From the NCBI GenBank assembly GCA_028707875.1, contig JAQWAC010000007.1:1-38065 (forward strand): a DNA stretch of 38,065 nt, in the 5' to 3' direction. Shown piece by piece: positions 8,376 through 15,763 of the stretch. Both the position numbers and the translations under genes were made by a program. How positions within the stretch are numbered: position 1 is the first letter of the stretch; every line of letters starts with the position of its first letter. The notes under the pieces are model-generated. The model worked only from the letters and a program-made list of their open reading frames with translations, did no database searches and was not told the origin of the DNA. This DNA comes from Candidatus Peribacteraceae bacterium (GTDB lineage Bacteria > Patescibacteriota > Gracilibacteria > Peribacterales > Peribacteraceae).

Positions 8376-9560
8376 ATGTTCCGTCGAATGGATTTTCTCC
8401 TCCTCGGCATTGCAGTCGTGCTCTCGCTCTTCGGGCTCGCCATGATCTCCAGCGTGAGCGTGTTTGAAAGTTACCAGATCACCCAACGACTCACGTTGCA
8501 GGGCCTTCGGGATTCGACGAGCAACTCTTTCTATCTTTGGCGCAGCTTCCGCCACATCATCTTGGGATTTTTGGCGATGGGCGTGATGTCGATCATCCCC
8601 TACCGCGTCTGGGAGCGCTTCGCCTTTCCTCTTTTTATTGCGTCGCTCCTCCTGCTCATCAGCGCATTCCTCCCGGGTATCAGAGCGGATTACGGTACTG
8701 CCCGCAGCTGGATCCGCCTGGGCTTCCTCTCTCTGCAGCCGTCGGAGGTCCTGAAATTCACGCTCATTCTGTATCTCGCTCTCTGGCTGCAGAAACGCGA
8801 GCAGCTTATCGGCACATGGAAGGAGGGATTCATTCCGTTCGCCTCCCTGTTGAGCCTCTCGACTATTCTTGTGGCCCTCCAGCCGGACCTCGGGTCGTTC
8901 CTCGTTCTCTCCTCCATCGCAGTCGTCATGTTCTTCGTGGCGGGGGGAAACATTTTCCACGTTCTCCTCGGCGGCGCGATGGCGGGCGTGCTGGGACTGC
9001 CGCTCATCCTTCAGAAGGAATACATCCGCAACCGCTTCCGTGCCTTCCTTTCCCCCGCTGATCCGTCCATATCCGAAACAATCGGTTTCCAGATCAAGCA
9101 GGCGCTCATCGCCATCGGGAGCGGCGGATTCTTCGGAGTGGGCTACGGCAAGTCCATCCAGAAATTCGGTTACCTGCCGGAAGTTCAGGCGGACACGATC
9201 TTCGCCGCCATGGCCGAGGAATTGGGCTTCCTTCGTCTTCTCATCATCCTCGGAATGTTTTCCATCTTCATCGTCCGCGGATACAAGATCGCCCGTGAGG
9301 CGCCTGACCGCTTCGGCTTCATGGTCGCCACGGGTATCACCACATGGGTCGCATTTCAGACGGTTCTCAATATTGCCGTCAATCTCTCACTCTTCCCGCT
9401 CACGGGCATCACACTCCCGTTCATCAGCTACGGAGGTTCCTCGCTTATCTCCATGCTTGCCGCCGTCGGTGTCCTCCTGAATATTTCCATGTACTCCACG
9501 GAGGCCGCATCCGTGGCGCGTCGCACCGAACGGAAACCCGCCGCATATTCACGAGTCTAG
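8376..9560 (+). CDS. ftsW: SEDS peptidoglycan polymerase, FtsW type
   Basis: SEDS proteins polymerise lipid II glycan strands together with a class B penicillin-binding protein; FtsW does so at the septum. The 394 residues contain about ten hydrophobic helices. They show the family segments GTARSWIRLGFLSLQPSEVLKF, the ALQPDLGSFLV loop carrying the key aspartate, and LTGITLPFISYGGSS near the C-terminus. I call FtsW rather than RodA because murG follows directly, as in division clusters; the sequence alone does not settle it. An ATG at 8352 overlaps the previous stop (ATGA) and would add eight residues. I prefer 8376 for its -10-like box and its fit to the family N-terminus. Confidence 0.9.
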   Translation: MFRRMDFLLLGIAVVLSLFGLAMISSVSVFESYQITQRLTLQGLRDSTSNSFYLWRSFRHIILGFLAMGVMSIIPYRVWERFAFPLFIASLLLLISAFLPGIRADYGTARSWIRLGFLSLQPSEVLKFTLILYLALWLQKREQLIGTWKEGFIPFASLLSLSTILVALQPDLGSFLVLSSIAVVMFFVAGGNIFHVLLGGAMAGVLGLPLILQKEYIRNRFRAFLSPADPSISETIGFQIKQALIAIGSGGFFGVGYGKSIQKFGYLPEVQADTIFAAMAEELGFLRLLIILGMFSIFIVRGYKIAREAPDRFGFMVATGITTWVAFQTVLNIAVNLSLFPLTGITLPFISYGGSSLISMLAAVGVLLNISMYSTEAASVARRTERKPAAYSRV

Positions 9561-9584
9561 TCGCTGCAAATTAAGGAAAAAGAA

Positions 9585-9657
9585 AGCAGAAGCTGTAAGC
9601 TGTAGCTGTAAACTTTACATGCCGCTTAAGGCTTACGTCCCGGAACTTACAGCTTCC
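9585..9657. repeat. AAGCTGTAAG inverted repeat before murG (family C)
   Basis: Iterated AAGCTGTAAGCTGTAGCTGTAA (from 9590) faces CTTACAGCTTCC at the right end. The element ends exactly at the murG ATG. An in-frame ATG at 9619 lies inside it and is probably not used. Confidence 0.55.
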
Positions 9658-10722
9658 ATGAACGATATCCTCCCGCTCACCGGCTCCAATTCCATCCTCT
9701 TCGTCGGCGGCGGCTCCATCGGACACATCGCGCCATCCGTGGCCGTGGCAAAAATTTTGAAACAGCAATTCCCCTCTCTCATCTGCCGTTTCGTCTGCGG
9801 CACGCGCCCCGAAGATGCGCTCTTCATCGAAAAAAACGGATTCTCCGCGACCCCCCTCGGCGCCCCGCGTCTCTCCGTCGGCTTTCCGTGGAAATTTTGG
9901 AGTGCTTACGGAAAGGCAAGGGCGATGCTTATTGAAGAGAAGCCTCGCGTGATTTTCAGCAAGGGCGGCTATGTGAGCGTTCCGGTGTGTCTTGCGGCGA
10001 AAAAACTCGGCATCCCGATCATTCTGCATGAGTCCGATGCCGTGAGCGGATGGGCCAACTGGCTGGTGGGACGGTGGGCGGAAAAAATCTGCCTCGGGTT
10101 TGAGGGAAGTCTGAAAAACCCAAAAGCCGTCTTCATCGGCAATCCGGTTGCAGCTTCCGTCACGGAAGGGTCGCGCCAGAAGGGGGTAGCGCTCACCGGA
10201 CTCTCCCGCATGCGTCCGATCCTCCTCGTTCTCGGGGGAAGTCAGGGATCTCTGGCCATCAATCAGGCGATTGCACACGGGCTTTTCACACTCCTCGGCA
10301 TCGTCGATGTCATTCATGTCACGGGGGAGGGGAAACGCACGGTGGAAGGAAAAATCGAGGGGTACTGGCAATGTCCGTTCGCCTATGAGGAATACCCGCA
10401 TCTCTTCGCGGCGGCCGATATCGCCCTGAGCCGAGCCGGAGCGGGCACGATTGCGGAGCTCGCGGCAAACGGCCTCCCGACGATTCTCGTCCCACTCAAG
10501 GGCGCCGCTCACAACCATCAGGAAAAGAATGCGCGACTCGCCGCTCAGTCGGGAGGGTGCGTCGTTATCGACCAACGGGAGCTTTTGGAAAAAATTACGG
10601 AGACCGTACGAACGATATTGGAGCCGCCAACATATGAATTAATGAGAAAAAAGATGCGTACACTCCATCGTTCTGATGCCACTCGACAAATCGCAGATCT
10701 GCTTGCCGGATATCTTGCCTGA
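9658..10722 (+). CDS. murG: Lipid II synthase MurG (UDP-GlcNAc transferase)
   Basis: MurG adds GlcNAc to undecaprenyl-PP-MurNAc-pentapeptide (lipid I) at the inner membrane face, making lipid II. The 354-residue product is of usual length. The N-terminal acceptor domain has GGGSIGHIAPSVAVA in place of the usual GGTGGHI loop and SKGGYVSVPV. The C-terminal domain has LVLGGSQGSLAIN and the UDP-GlcNAc site SRAGAGTIAELAANGLPTILVP, followed by NHQEKNA. The start at 9658 is set by homology, since upstream codons are repeat sequence. It lies just after ftsW, and its product is FtsW's substrate. Confidence 0.95.
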   Translation: MNDILPLTGSNSILFVGGGSIGHIAPSVAVAKILKQQFPSLICRFVCGTRPEDALFIEKNGFSATPLGAPRLSVGFPWKFWSAYGKARAMLIEEKPRVIFSKGGYVSVPVCLAAKKLGIPIILHESDAVSGWANWLVGRWAEKICLGFEGSLKNPKAVFIGNPVAASVTEGSRQKGVALTGLSRMRPILLVLGGSQGSLAINQAIAHGLFTLLGIVDVIHVTGEGKRTVEGKIEGYWQCPFAYEEYPHLFAAADIALSRAGAGTIAELAANGLPTILVPLKGAAHNHQEKNARLAAQSGGCVVIDQRELLEKITETVRTILEPPTYELMRKKMRTLHRSDATRQIADLLAGYLA

Positions 10723-10754
10723 TCAGGGAAATAATCGTAACCTGCCGCGGTCAC

Positions 10755-11372
10755 ATGAAGAAGTTCTATCTCCTCCTCATCCCTCTGTTTGCGTTGGCCC
10801 TACTTGTGGGCTGCGCTCCGGAGGATGGCGCTCCGACTCCCCCCGCACCCGTGAAAAAAAATCAGCCCATCGCTTTCGACGGCACCCTTCTGACCGGCAA
10901 GCACACCGTGATCCTGAAGACCTCAAAAGGGAATGTCACGATTGAACTCGACGGCGATGCCGCCCCCAAGACCGTGACGAACTTTGTCGTGCTGAGTAAG
11001 GCCGGGTATTACAACGGTCTCACCTTCCACCGCGTCATTCCGGACTTCATGATTCAGGGCGGAGACCCGAACGGGAACGGCACGGGCGGCGAGAGCGTCT
11101 TCGGGCCCAAGTTCGAGGACGAGATCAAAGGAAACAACCTCCCGATGGATCGCGGCATGATCGCCATGGCCAATGCGGGACCCAATACGAACGGCAGCCA
11201 GTTCTTCATCATCACGAAGGAGGGCGGCACCCCGTGGCTCATCGGTCACCACACGGTCTTCGGCAAGGTGACGAAGGGGATGGATGTCGTGGATGCCATC
11301 AGCAAGGTGCAAACGGGCGCGAATGACATGCCGGAGGATCCGGTGACATTCGAAGTTGAAGTGGTGAACTAA
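10755..11372 (+). CDS. Cyclophilin-type peptidyl-prolyl isomerase, lipoprotein
   Basis: This enzyme speeds cis/trans isomerisation of Xaa-Pro bonds. Residues 1-19 form a lipoprotein signal peptide with lipobox LVGC and lipidated C20, so it should be anchored on the outer face of the membrane. After a Pro-rich linker the cyclophilin core runs from about 48 to 205. It keeps the catalytic FHRVIPDFMIQGG (R93, F98, Q101), GSQFFI (147-152) and HTVFGKV (166-172). It probably helps fold exported proteins such as those of the 15764-24917 operon; that link is inference. A TAACCT box lies 11 bases upstream of the ATG. It is a complete, normal-looking member of the family. Confidence 0.95.
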   Translation: MKKFYLLLIPLFALALLVGCAPEDGAPTPPAPVKKNQPIAFDGTLLTGKHTVILKTSKGNVTIELDGDAAPKTVTNFVVLSKAGYYNGLTFHRVIPDFMIQGGDPNGNGTGGESVFGPKFEDEIKGNNLPMDRGMIAMANAGPNTNGSQFFIITKEGGTPWLIGHHTVFGKVTKGMDVVDAISKVQTGANDMPEDPVTFEVEVVN

Positions 11373-11376
11373 GCGA

Positions 11377-11445
11377 ATTGATAATGGGTAATGGTTAATG
11401 GATAATGAATTTGATTATTTTCCATTATCCATTATTCATTCATTG
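11377..11445. repeat. ATTATCC inverted repeat in the cyclophilin-gltX gap (family D, copy 2)
   Basis: The left arm (11377-11409) carries AATGGGTAATGGTTAATGG and the right arm (11420-11445) carries CCATTATCCATTATTCATT. It fills the gap and stops at the gltX ATG. The frame upstream of gltX is open through the repeat and reads PLSIIHS, the same peptide as in the glycosyltransferase insert. Confidence 0.75.
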
Positions 11446-12915
11446 ATGCGCACACGATTCGCCCCCTCCCCCACCGGCTTCCTCCATGTTGGAGGCCTGA
11501 GGACCGCGCTCTACGCCTATCTGATCGCCAAACAGACGAAGGGGAAGTTCCTGTTGAGGATAGAAGATACCGATCAGGAGCGGAGCGTCCCCGGCGCTGT
11601 CGAAAACATTCTCTCCACGCTCCATTGGGCGGGACTCCATCCCGATGAGGGCGTGATGATGCGGAAAGGCATCATGGCGCAGGAGGGAACTAAAGGACCG
11701 TACATCCAGTCGGAACGCACGGAGATCTACAAGAAATATGCCGACGAGCTCCTCGCGAAAGGCCTCGCGTATCCCTGCTTCTGCACTCCCGAACGGCTTA
11801 CGAAGATGCGCGATGATCAGTCTGCCCGCAAACAGGCACCCATGTACGACCGTCATTGTCTGAGCCTCCCGAAAAAAGAGATCGAACAGCGTCTCGCGAA
11901 AGGGGATCCGCATGTGCTGCGTCTCCACGTGCCGCACGAGCGTACGATCACGTATGAGGATGAAATCCGCGGAGCCATGTCTTTTCAGGGGCACACCATT
12001 GACGATCAGGTACTCCTGAAGAGCGACGGCTTCCCCACCTATCACCTCGCACATGTGGTGGATGACCACCTGATGGAAATCGACCTTGTGATCCGCGGCG
12101 AGGAGTGGCTCAGCTCCACACCCAAGCACCTGCTCCTCTTCGAACTCTTCGGCTGGACCCCGCCGAAGTACGCACACGTGCCTCTCTTGTTGAACAAGGA
12201 CCGGACGAAGCTGAGTAAGCGCCAGAGCGCAGTTGCGGCGGAGGATTACATTAAAGAAGGCTACCTCCCAGAAGCACTCCTGAATTTCCTCGCGCTCCTC
12301 GGATGGAATCCCGGCTCCGAGCAGGAGATGTTCTCTCTCCCGGAACTTGCCGAAGCATTCAGTCTGGAACGCGTACAAAAAGCGGGCGCCATCTTCGACA
12401 CGGAGAAGCTCCTGTGGCTGCAGGGACAGTGGATTCGCCGGCTCTCGCCGCAGGATTTTGCGGAGCGCATCCGGCCGATGGTTGTTGCACGCTTTCCGGA
12501 CGCCGACCAAGATCCGCATTTCCCGGAGCGTGCCGCACTCATTCAGGGGCGCGTGACGTTCTTCAGGGAAACACCGGAAATGCTTGGATTCTTTTACGAA
12601 GAGCCGAAGGTGACCATGGGGCTCCTCGCAAATCCCAAACAGAAAGTGACCCCCGAACTCCTTCCGAAGGTTCTGAAAGCTCTCGCAAAGACACTCGACC
12701 TCCTTCCGGACAACAAGTGGACGATCGACACACTCAAAGAAGCGGTTCAGAAGACCATGAAGAAAGAGGAACTCGGACAGGGACAAATTCTCTGGCCCCT
12801 TCGTGCCGCACTCACCGGCCTCCCCTTCAGCCCCGGTGCCTACGAGGTGGCCGCGGCACTCGGAAAAACGGCGACGATGGCCAGACTGGTCTCCGCGCAA
12901 AAAATTGCAGCCTAA
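11446..12915 (+). CDS. gltX: Glutamyl-tRNA synthetase
   Basis: This class I synthetase charges tRNA-Glu, and in some bacteria tRNA-Gln as well. The 489-residue product begins MRTRFAPSPTGFLHVGG with the HIGH-type motif HVGG (14-17). The KMSKS-type motif KLSKR is near residue 255. A YPCFC segment followed by Y and C at MYDRHC resembles the zinc site of some GluRS enzymes. The C-terminal half is the helical anticodon-binding domain. Length is normal. An upstream ATG at 11398 would translate the family D repeat, so I reject it. Whether the enzyme is discriminating cannot be told from sequence alone. Confidence 0.96.
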   Translation: MRTRFAPSPTGFLHVGGLRTALYAYLIAKQTKGKFLLRIEDTDQERSVPGAVENILSTLHWAGLHPDEGVMMRKGIMAQEGTKGPYIQSERTEIYKKYADELLAKGLAYPCFCTPERLTKMRDDQSARKQAPMYDRHCLSLPKKEIEQRLAKGDPHVLRLHVPHERTITYEDEIRGAMSFQGHTIDDQVLLKSDGFPTYHLAHVVDDHLMEIDLVIRGEEWLSSTPKHLLLFELFGWTPPKYAHVPLLLNKDRTKLSKRQSAVAAEDYIKEGYLPEALLNFLALLGWNPGSEQEMFSLPELAEAFSLERVQKAGAIFDTEKLLWLQGQWIRRLSPQDFAERIRPMVVARFPDADQDPHFPERAALIQGRVTFFRETPEMLGFFYEEPKVTMGLLANPKQKVTPELLPKVLKALAKTLDLLPDNKWTIDTLKEAVQKTMKKEELGQGQILWPLRAALTGLPFSPGAYEVAAALGKTATMARLVSAQKIAA

Positions 12916-13013
12916 GAGGAAGATTCCTGTCCCCCTTCAAGGCATCTGCTTCTTCCGAAAGGGCAAATGTCCGCACGCAGCCGAAGCCGCTGGCTCGCAA
13001 CAGGAGACGGACG

Positions 13014-13019
13014 TACAAT
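13014..13019 (+). promoter_or_regulatory. Putative -10 box for the two-helix membrane protein
   Basis: TACAAT ends 7 bases before the ATG at 13027. The leader would be about zero bases, so the mRNA may be leaderless. No good -35 is seen. Confidence 0.5.
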
Positions 13020-13026
13020 CCCCGGC

Positions 13027-13491
13027 ATGACGAACTCCACCGACCTCGAAATCGAAGTGAAGACGGAAAGCAGCAAGGCCATCATCACCGGAAAGACCTC
13101 CGTGCCGTTCCGTACCTTCGTCGGCCTTGTCCTTCAACGCAAAGTGCTCCAACTCTTCAAACAATGGGGGGAGGAACCGATCATCCTCAGCAGCGAGCTC
13201 CTCACCGGCCTCGCAAGTGCTCCGCAGGATTCTCCCGAGAACCGCGCGCATCTGATCATTGTGACACTGGGAGTCGGAACACTCTTCGGCATCTTCGCAC
13301 TCGCGGTCGGGGTTTCCATCCTCCTCGTCTTCAATATCACGCTGGGACTGCGCGAGTTCATGCTCATCGCGGGAGGACTTGCCGGTGTTGCGATTCTTGT
13401 CGGTTTGCTGGCCAAATTTCAACGAGTGAGCCGCGGCCAGAAAGTGGCGGATACGATGGAGAAAGTGGCGCAGTTTCTGTCGAAGAGATAG
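13027..13491 (+). CDS. Unknown membrane protein with two helices
   Basis: The product is 154 residues and I do not recognise a family. A soluble N-terminal region of about 75 residues (MTNSTDLEIEVKTESSKAII) is followed by two hydrophobic segments (HLIIVTLGVGTLFGIFALAV and EFMLIAGGLAGVAILVGLLA) separated by a short loop. A basic amphipathic tail (FQRVSRGQKVADTMEKVAQF) ends the chain. The frame is open from 12967, but the ATG at 13027 has a close -10-like box and no repeat or low-complexity start. It lies between gltX and murB on the same strand. Confidence 0.7.
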   Translation: MTNSTDLEIEVKTESSKAIITGKTSVPFRTFVGLVLQRKVLQLFKQWGEEPIILSSELLTGLASAPQDSPENRAHLIIVTLGVGTLFGIFALAVGVSILLVFNITLGLREFMLIAGGLAGVAILVGLLAKFQRVSRGQKVADTMEKVAQFLSKR

Positions 13492-13500
13492 CTCAAAAAG

Positions 13501-13638
13501 GTTTAGGATAAGGACAAGGATTGGGAGAAAATACGTGCTCCCTGTCATGTCATGGTGAGCTCGTCGAACCATGACATGAGTTGTCGCCCTTCGACGAACT
13601 CGGAGTGACAACTCATAAAGTGCTATCCGCTTATCCTT
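13501..13638. repeat. Nested inverted repeat with two overlapping hairpins before murB
   Basis: Outer words GGATAAGG (13506-13513) and CTTATCC (13630-13636) enclose two perfect hairpins. Hairpin 1 is TCATGTCATGGT (13545-13556) with ACCATGACATGA (13568-13579). Hairpin 2 is ATGAGTTGTC (13576-13585) with GACAACTCAT (13607-13616). They share ATGA at 13576-13579, so they cannot both form fully. The loops contain CTCGTCGAA and TTCGACGAACTC, inverse-related words. Confidence 0.7.
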
Positions 13639-14514
13639 ATGACCATTCAGGAAAACATCCCTCTGGCCCCCAAGACCACGATGCGCATCGGCGGCACCGC
13701 GCGCCACTTTGCGGAGCTGACGACCAAACAGGACGTGGAAGAGGCTTGGAAGTTCGCGAAAGAGAAAAATATTCCATTGATCGTTCTGGGTGCCGGAGCC
13801 AACACCGTCTTTGCCGACGGGACAATTGAGGCGCTTGTGGTGCGCATCCTCGCGCAGGAGATCGAAGTGAGCGGAAACACCGTCCGTGCGGATGCGGGCA
13901 CCATACTCGCCACGCTCGTCGCCACCCTCGCCAAGCGCGGACTCGATCTCTCAACCCTCGCCGGCATCCCGGGCACCGTGGGGGGTGCGATCTTCGGGAA
14001 TGCGGGACAGGGGCCGCAGGGAGTCTGGATCGATCACTATGTGCAGACCGTCACCGTCTTTGCCGGAGGAGAATGGAAGACACTTTCAAAAGATGAGTGC
14101 CGGTTCTCCTACCGTGAAAGTGTCTTCAAGCATTGGCCGCCGCCTGTTCCGCCCATCCTCTGGAAAATCACGCTCACCGTTCCGTCGCGTGCGGCGGACG
14201 ATATCGAGAAAGATATTACGATGCTCCTTAGGAAACGCTCCGTCGCGCAGCCCAATTTCCGGACGGCCGGCTCCTGTTTCAAGGCGCAACCGGACGGCAC
14301 GCCGGCATGGAAACTCATCGAGGCGGCGGGACTGAAGGGATCGAAGATCGGTGATTTGCAAATCAGCGACAAACATGCGAATTTTCTCATCAATACGGGC
14401 TCCGCATCGTTCGACGACCTTCTGAAAACCGTGGAGAAAGTCCGCGCATCTGTGACACAACCCCTGCACCTGGAGATGCGACTGATCGGACAGGACGGAC
14501 GAGCAATTTCCTAA
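13639..14514 (+). CDS. murB: UDP-N-acetylenolpyruvoylglucosamine reductase MurB
   Basis: MurB is a cytosolic FAD enzyme that reduces UDP-GlcNAc-enolpyruvate to UDP-MurNAc with NADPH. The 291-residue product has MRIGG (15-19), the FAD-binding GAGANTVFAD (51-60) and IPGTVGGAIFGNAGQ (110-124), YRES (158-161), the catalytic serine segment GSCFKAQ (211-217) and ISDKHANFLIN. A glutamate in LEMRLIG fits the C-terminal catalytic acid. It appears to be the shorter, type II form. It lies downstream of the nested repeat and converges on ssb. Confidence 0.95.
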   Translation: MTIQENIPLAPKTTMRIGGTARHFAELTTKQDVEEAWKFAKEKNIPLIVLGAGANTVFADGTIEALVVRILAQEIEVSGNTVRADAGTILATLVATLAKRGLDLSTLAGIPGTVGGAIFGNAGQGPQGVWIDHYVQTVTVFAGGEWKTLSKDECRFSYRESVFKHWPPPVPPILWKITLTVPSRAADDIEKDITMLLRKRSVAQPNFRTAGSCFKAQPDGTPAWKLIEAAGLKGSKIGDLQISDKHANFLINTGSASFDDLLKTVEKVRASVTQPLHLEMRLIGQDGRAIS

Positions 14515-14532
14515 TAATTAGGGAAATAATTT

Positions 14533-14566
14533 GCGGCGAAGTCGGGCTTTGCCCGACTGGAGCCGC
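14533..14566. terminator. GC-rich hairpin after murB
   Basis: AGTCGGGC (14540-14547) pairs with GCCCGACT (14551-14558) around a TTT loop. An outer GCGGC/GCCGC (14533-14537 and 14562-14566) extends it. There is no T-run, so it may stall transcription only weakly, or may be part of a repeat. Confidence 0.5.
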
Positions 14567-14586
14567 ACCTCTCAGGGAAAAGAGAG

Positions 14587-14624
14587 CTCATGGCACTGTC
14601 GTTCGCGAACGACAGTGCCATGAG
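14587..14624. repeat. Perfect 38-bp palindrome between murB and ssb
   Basis: The halves CTCATGGCACTGTCGTTCG and its exact inverse complement meet at 14605/14606 with no spacer or mismatch. As RNA it would form a 17-bp hairpin with a CGCG loop on either strand. It stands in a convergent gap, so it could be a shared terminator, a protein site or a mobile repeat unit. Confidence 0.8.
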
Positions 14625-14651
14625 AGAAAAACTGTAGGTTTTTCTCTCATG
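14619..14651. terminator. Bidirectional terminator next to the ssb stop
   Basis: CATGAGAGAAAAAC (14619-14632) pairs perfectly with GTTTTTCTCTCATG (14638-14651) around TGTAG. The stem carries A- and T-runs on both strands. It lies 1 base beyond the ssb stop and overlaps the last bases of the 38-bp palindrome. Confidence 0.6.
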
Positions 14652-14652
14652 C

Positions 14653-15510
14653 TCAAAACGGAAGATCCTCCACTTTGATCTCCGACGTATACTGCACTTC
14701 CGGCATTTCCGGTGAAGCGGCTGCAACGGGAGCGCCTTCCTCCCGTACGGATGACGTGGAGCGGCGTTGCGCACTCATCTGAACGGCTTCGGAAGCGATT
14801 TCGCTCTTCACGCCGAGGAGCGAACACTGATCGGCGATGATTTCGGTCGTCGTGCGCTTCTGGCCCGCCTGCGTCTCCCAGCTGCGCGTCTGTACGCGGC
14901 CGGAGACGAAGACACGACTGCCTTTGCGGATCACTTTGCCCGCCTCCTCCGCGAGTTCGCCCCAGATGACGACGTTGTGGAACTCCGCGCGCTCCTTCAT
15001 CTCGCCGGTGGAGCGTTCCTTCCAGCGATCATTGGTGGCCACTCCCAGCGTCATCACCTGCTTGCCGCCGGTGGTCGTGCGGATTTCCGGATCACGCGTC
15101 ACATTTCCGACGATATCCGCGCGATTCACGGCGCCCAGCGTGAGTTTGGCACCGTCCGGCGCCTTGATCTGTCCGTCTTTGGGGTCGAGGAGAATCATAT
15201 CGAGCGCAACAATCTTCGTCTTGGATCGTTTCTCGCCTGATGTCTGATCATCCCAGGAATCCGTCTGGAGTCTGCCGCCGATGAAGATGTGCGAACCGGG
15301 ACGAACGTACTGTCCGGCAAATTCCGCCATGGATCCCCAGAGGGTAACGACCTGAAACGCCTTGCCGGTGAGCATTTCGCCCTGTTCCGAACGGAAAGAA
15401 TAGGGCACGACGAGATTCAAATCCGCCACGTTCGTGCCGCCGGGTGTTTTGCGGACTTCGAGAGGCTGTGTCTGATAGCCGATGATGTTGACCCGATTGA
15501 GAGAGAACAT
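14653..15510 (-). CDS. ssb: Single-stranded DNA-binding protein with two OB folds
   Basis: SSB coats single-stranded DNA during replication and repair. This 285-residue chain has two tandem OB domains: OB1 about 1-112 (SLNRVNIIGYQTQPLEVR, then VTLWGSMAEFAGQYVRPGS) and OB2 about 126-233 (AVNRADIVGNVTRDPEIR, then VVIWGELAEEAGKVIRKGS). The parallel motifs show an internal duplication. A flexible tail follows and ends in VEDLPF, the acidic partner-binding tip. Most bacterial SSBs have one OB fold and act as tetramers; two per chain suggests a dimer, as in Deinococcus-Thermus. The ATG at 15510 fits the OB1 start; the frame is open to 15591. Confidence 0.93.
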   Translation of the reverse strand: MFSLNRVNIIGYQTQPLEVRKTPGGTNVADLNLVVPYSFRSEQGEMLTGKAFQVVTLWGSMAEFAGQYVRPGSHIFIGGRLQTDSWDDQTSGEKRSKTKIVALDMILLDPKDGQIKAPDGAKLTLGAVNRADIVGNVTRDPEIRTTTGGKQVMTLGVATNDRWKERSTGEMKERAEFHNVVIWGELAEEAGKVIRKGSRVFVSGRVQTRSWETQAGQKRTTTEIIADQCSLLGVKSEIASEAVQMSAQRRSTSSVREEGAPVAAASPEMPEVQYTSEIKVEDLPF

Positions 15511-15575
15511 GCCTGAAAGGGGGAAGTGGAAGTAAAGGATGCCACGTGCCTCGTCACGATGTGCCGAGTCGAAGC

Positions 15576-15611
15576 GTGTACAGATGTACACCGATGTTTG
15601 CGTCGACGCAA
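15576..15611. promoter_or_regulatory. Two palindromic operator-like sites between ssb and the exported-protein operon
   Basis: GTGTACA (15576-15582) and TGTACAC (15585-15591) form an inverted repeat with a 2-base spacer. Seven bases further, TTGCGTCGACGCAA (15598-15611) is a perfect 14-base palindrome. Both lie in the 253-base divergent gap. They look like dimeric regulator sites; the regulator is unknown. Confidence 0.45.
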
Positions 15612-15742
15612 CCGAGTTGCATTGAAAAAATATTTCATCGGTGCCCCGACGTGTTCGCGCCGATTTTCTTCAAACTACTCTCAGAAAGTTTCAAGCCATT
15701 ACCGTCAACCGCTGTTGGTGCATATTGCGGCGGAAATCGCTG

Positions 15743-15759
15743 TAGGATGGCACGGAAGG
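15743..15759 (+). promoter_or_regulatory. Putative -10 box and Shine-Dalgarno of the exported-protein operon
   Basis: TAGGAT (15743-15748) is followed by GGAAGGA (15753-15759), which lies 4 bases before the ATG at 15764. This is one of the few starts here with a purine-rich Shine-Dalgarno-like run. Confidence 0.4.
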
Positions 15760-15763
15760 ACGT

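Noticed and set aside
9619-9657. N-terminal extension of MurG
   Set aside because: The extra codons lie within the family C repeat and are not part of the MurG fold.
11440-12900. 486-codon open frame antisense to gltX
   Set aside because: It mirrors gltX over nearly its whole length and shows no domain; gltX has all its signature motifs.
12303-13511. 402-codon plus-strand frame across gltX and the next gene
   Set aside because: It overlaps two better supported genes in another frame and is Arg/Gly/Ser-rich noise.
15511-15591. N-terminal extension of SSB
   Set aside because: It precedes the OB fold start and covers the operator-like sites; no SSB motif lies in it.
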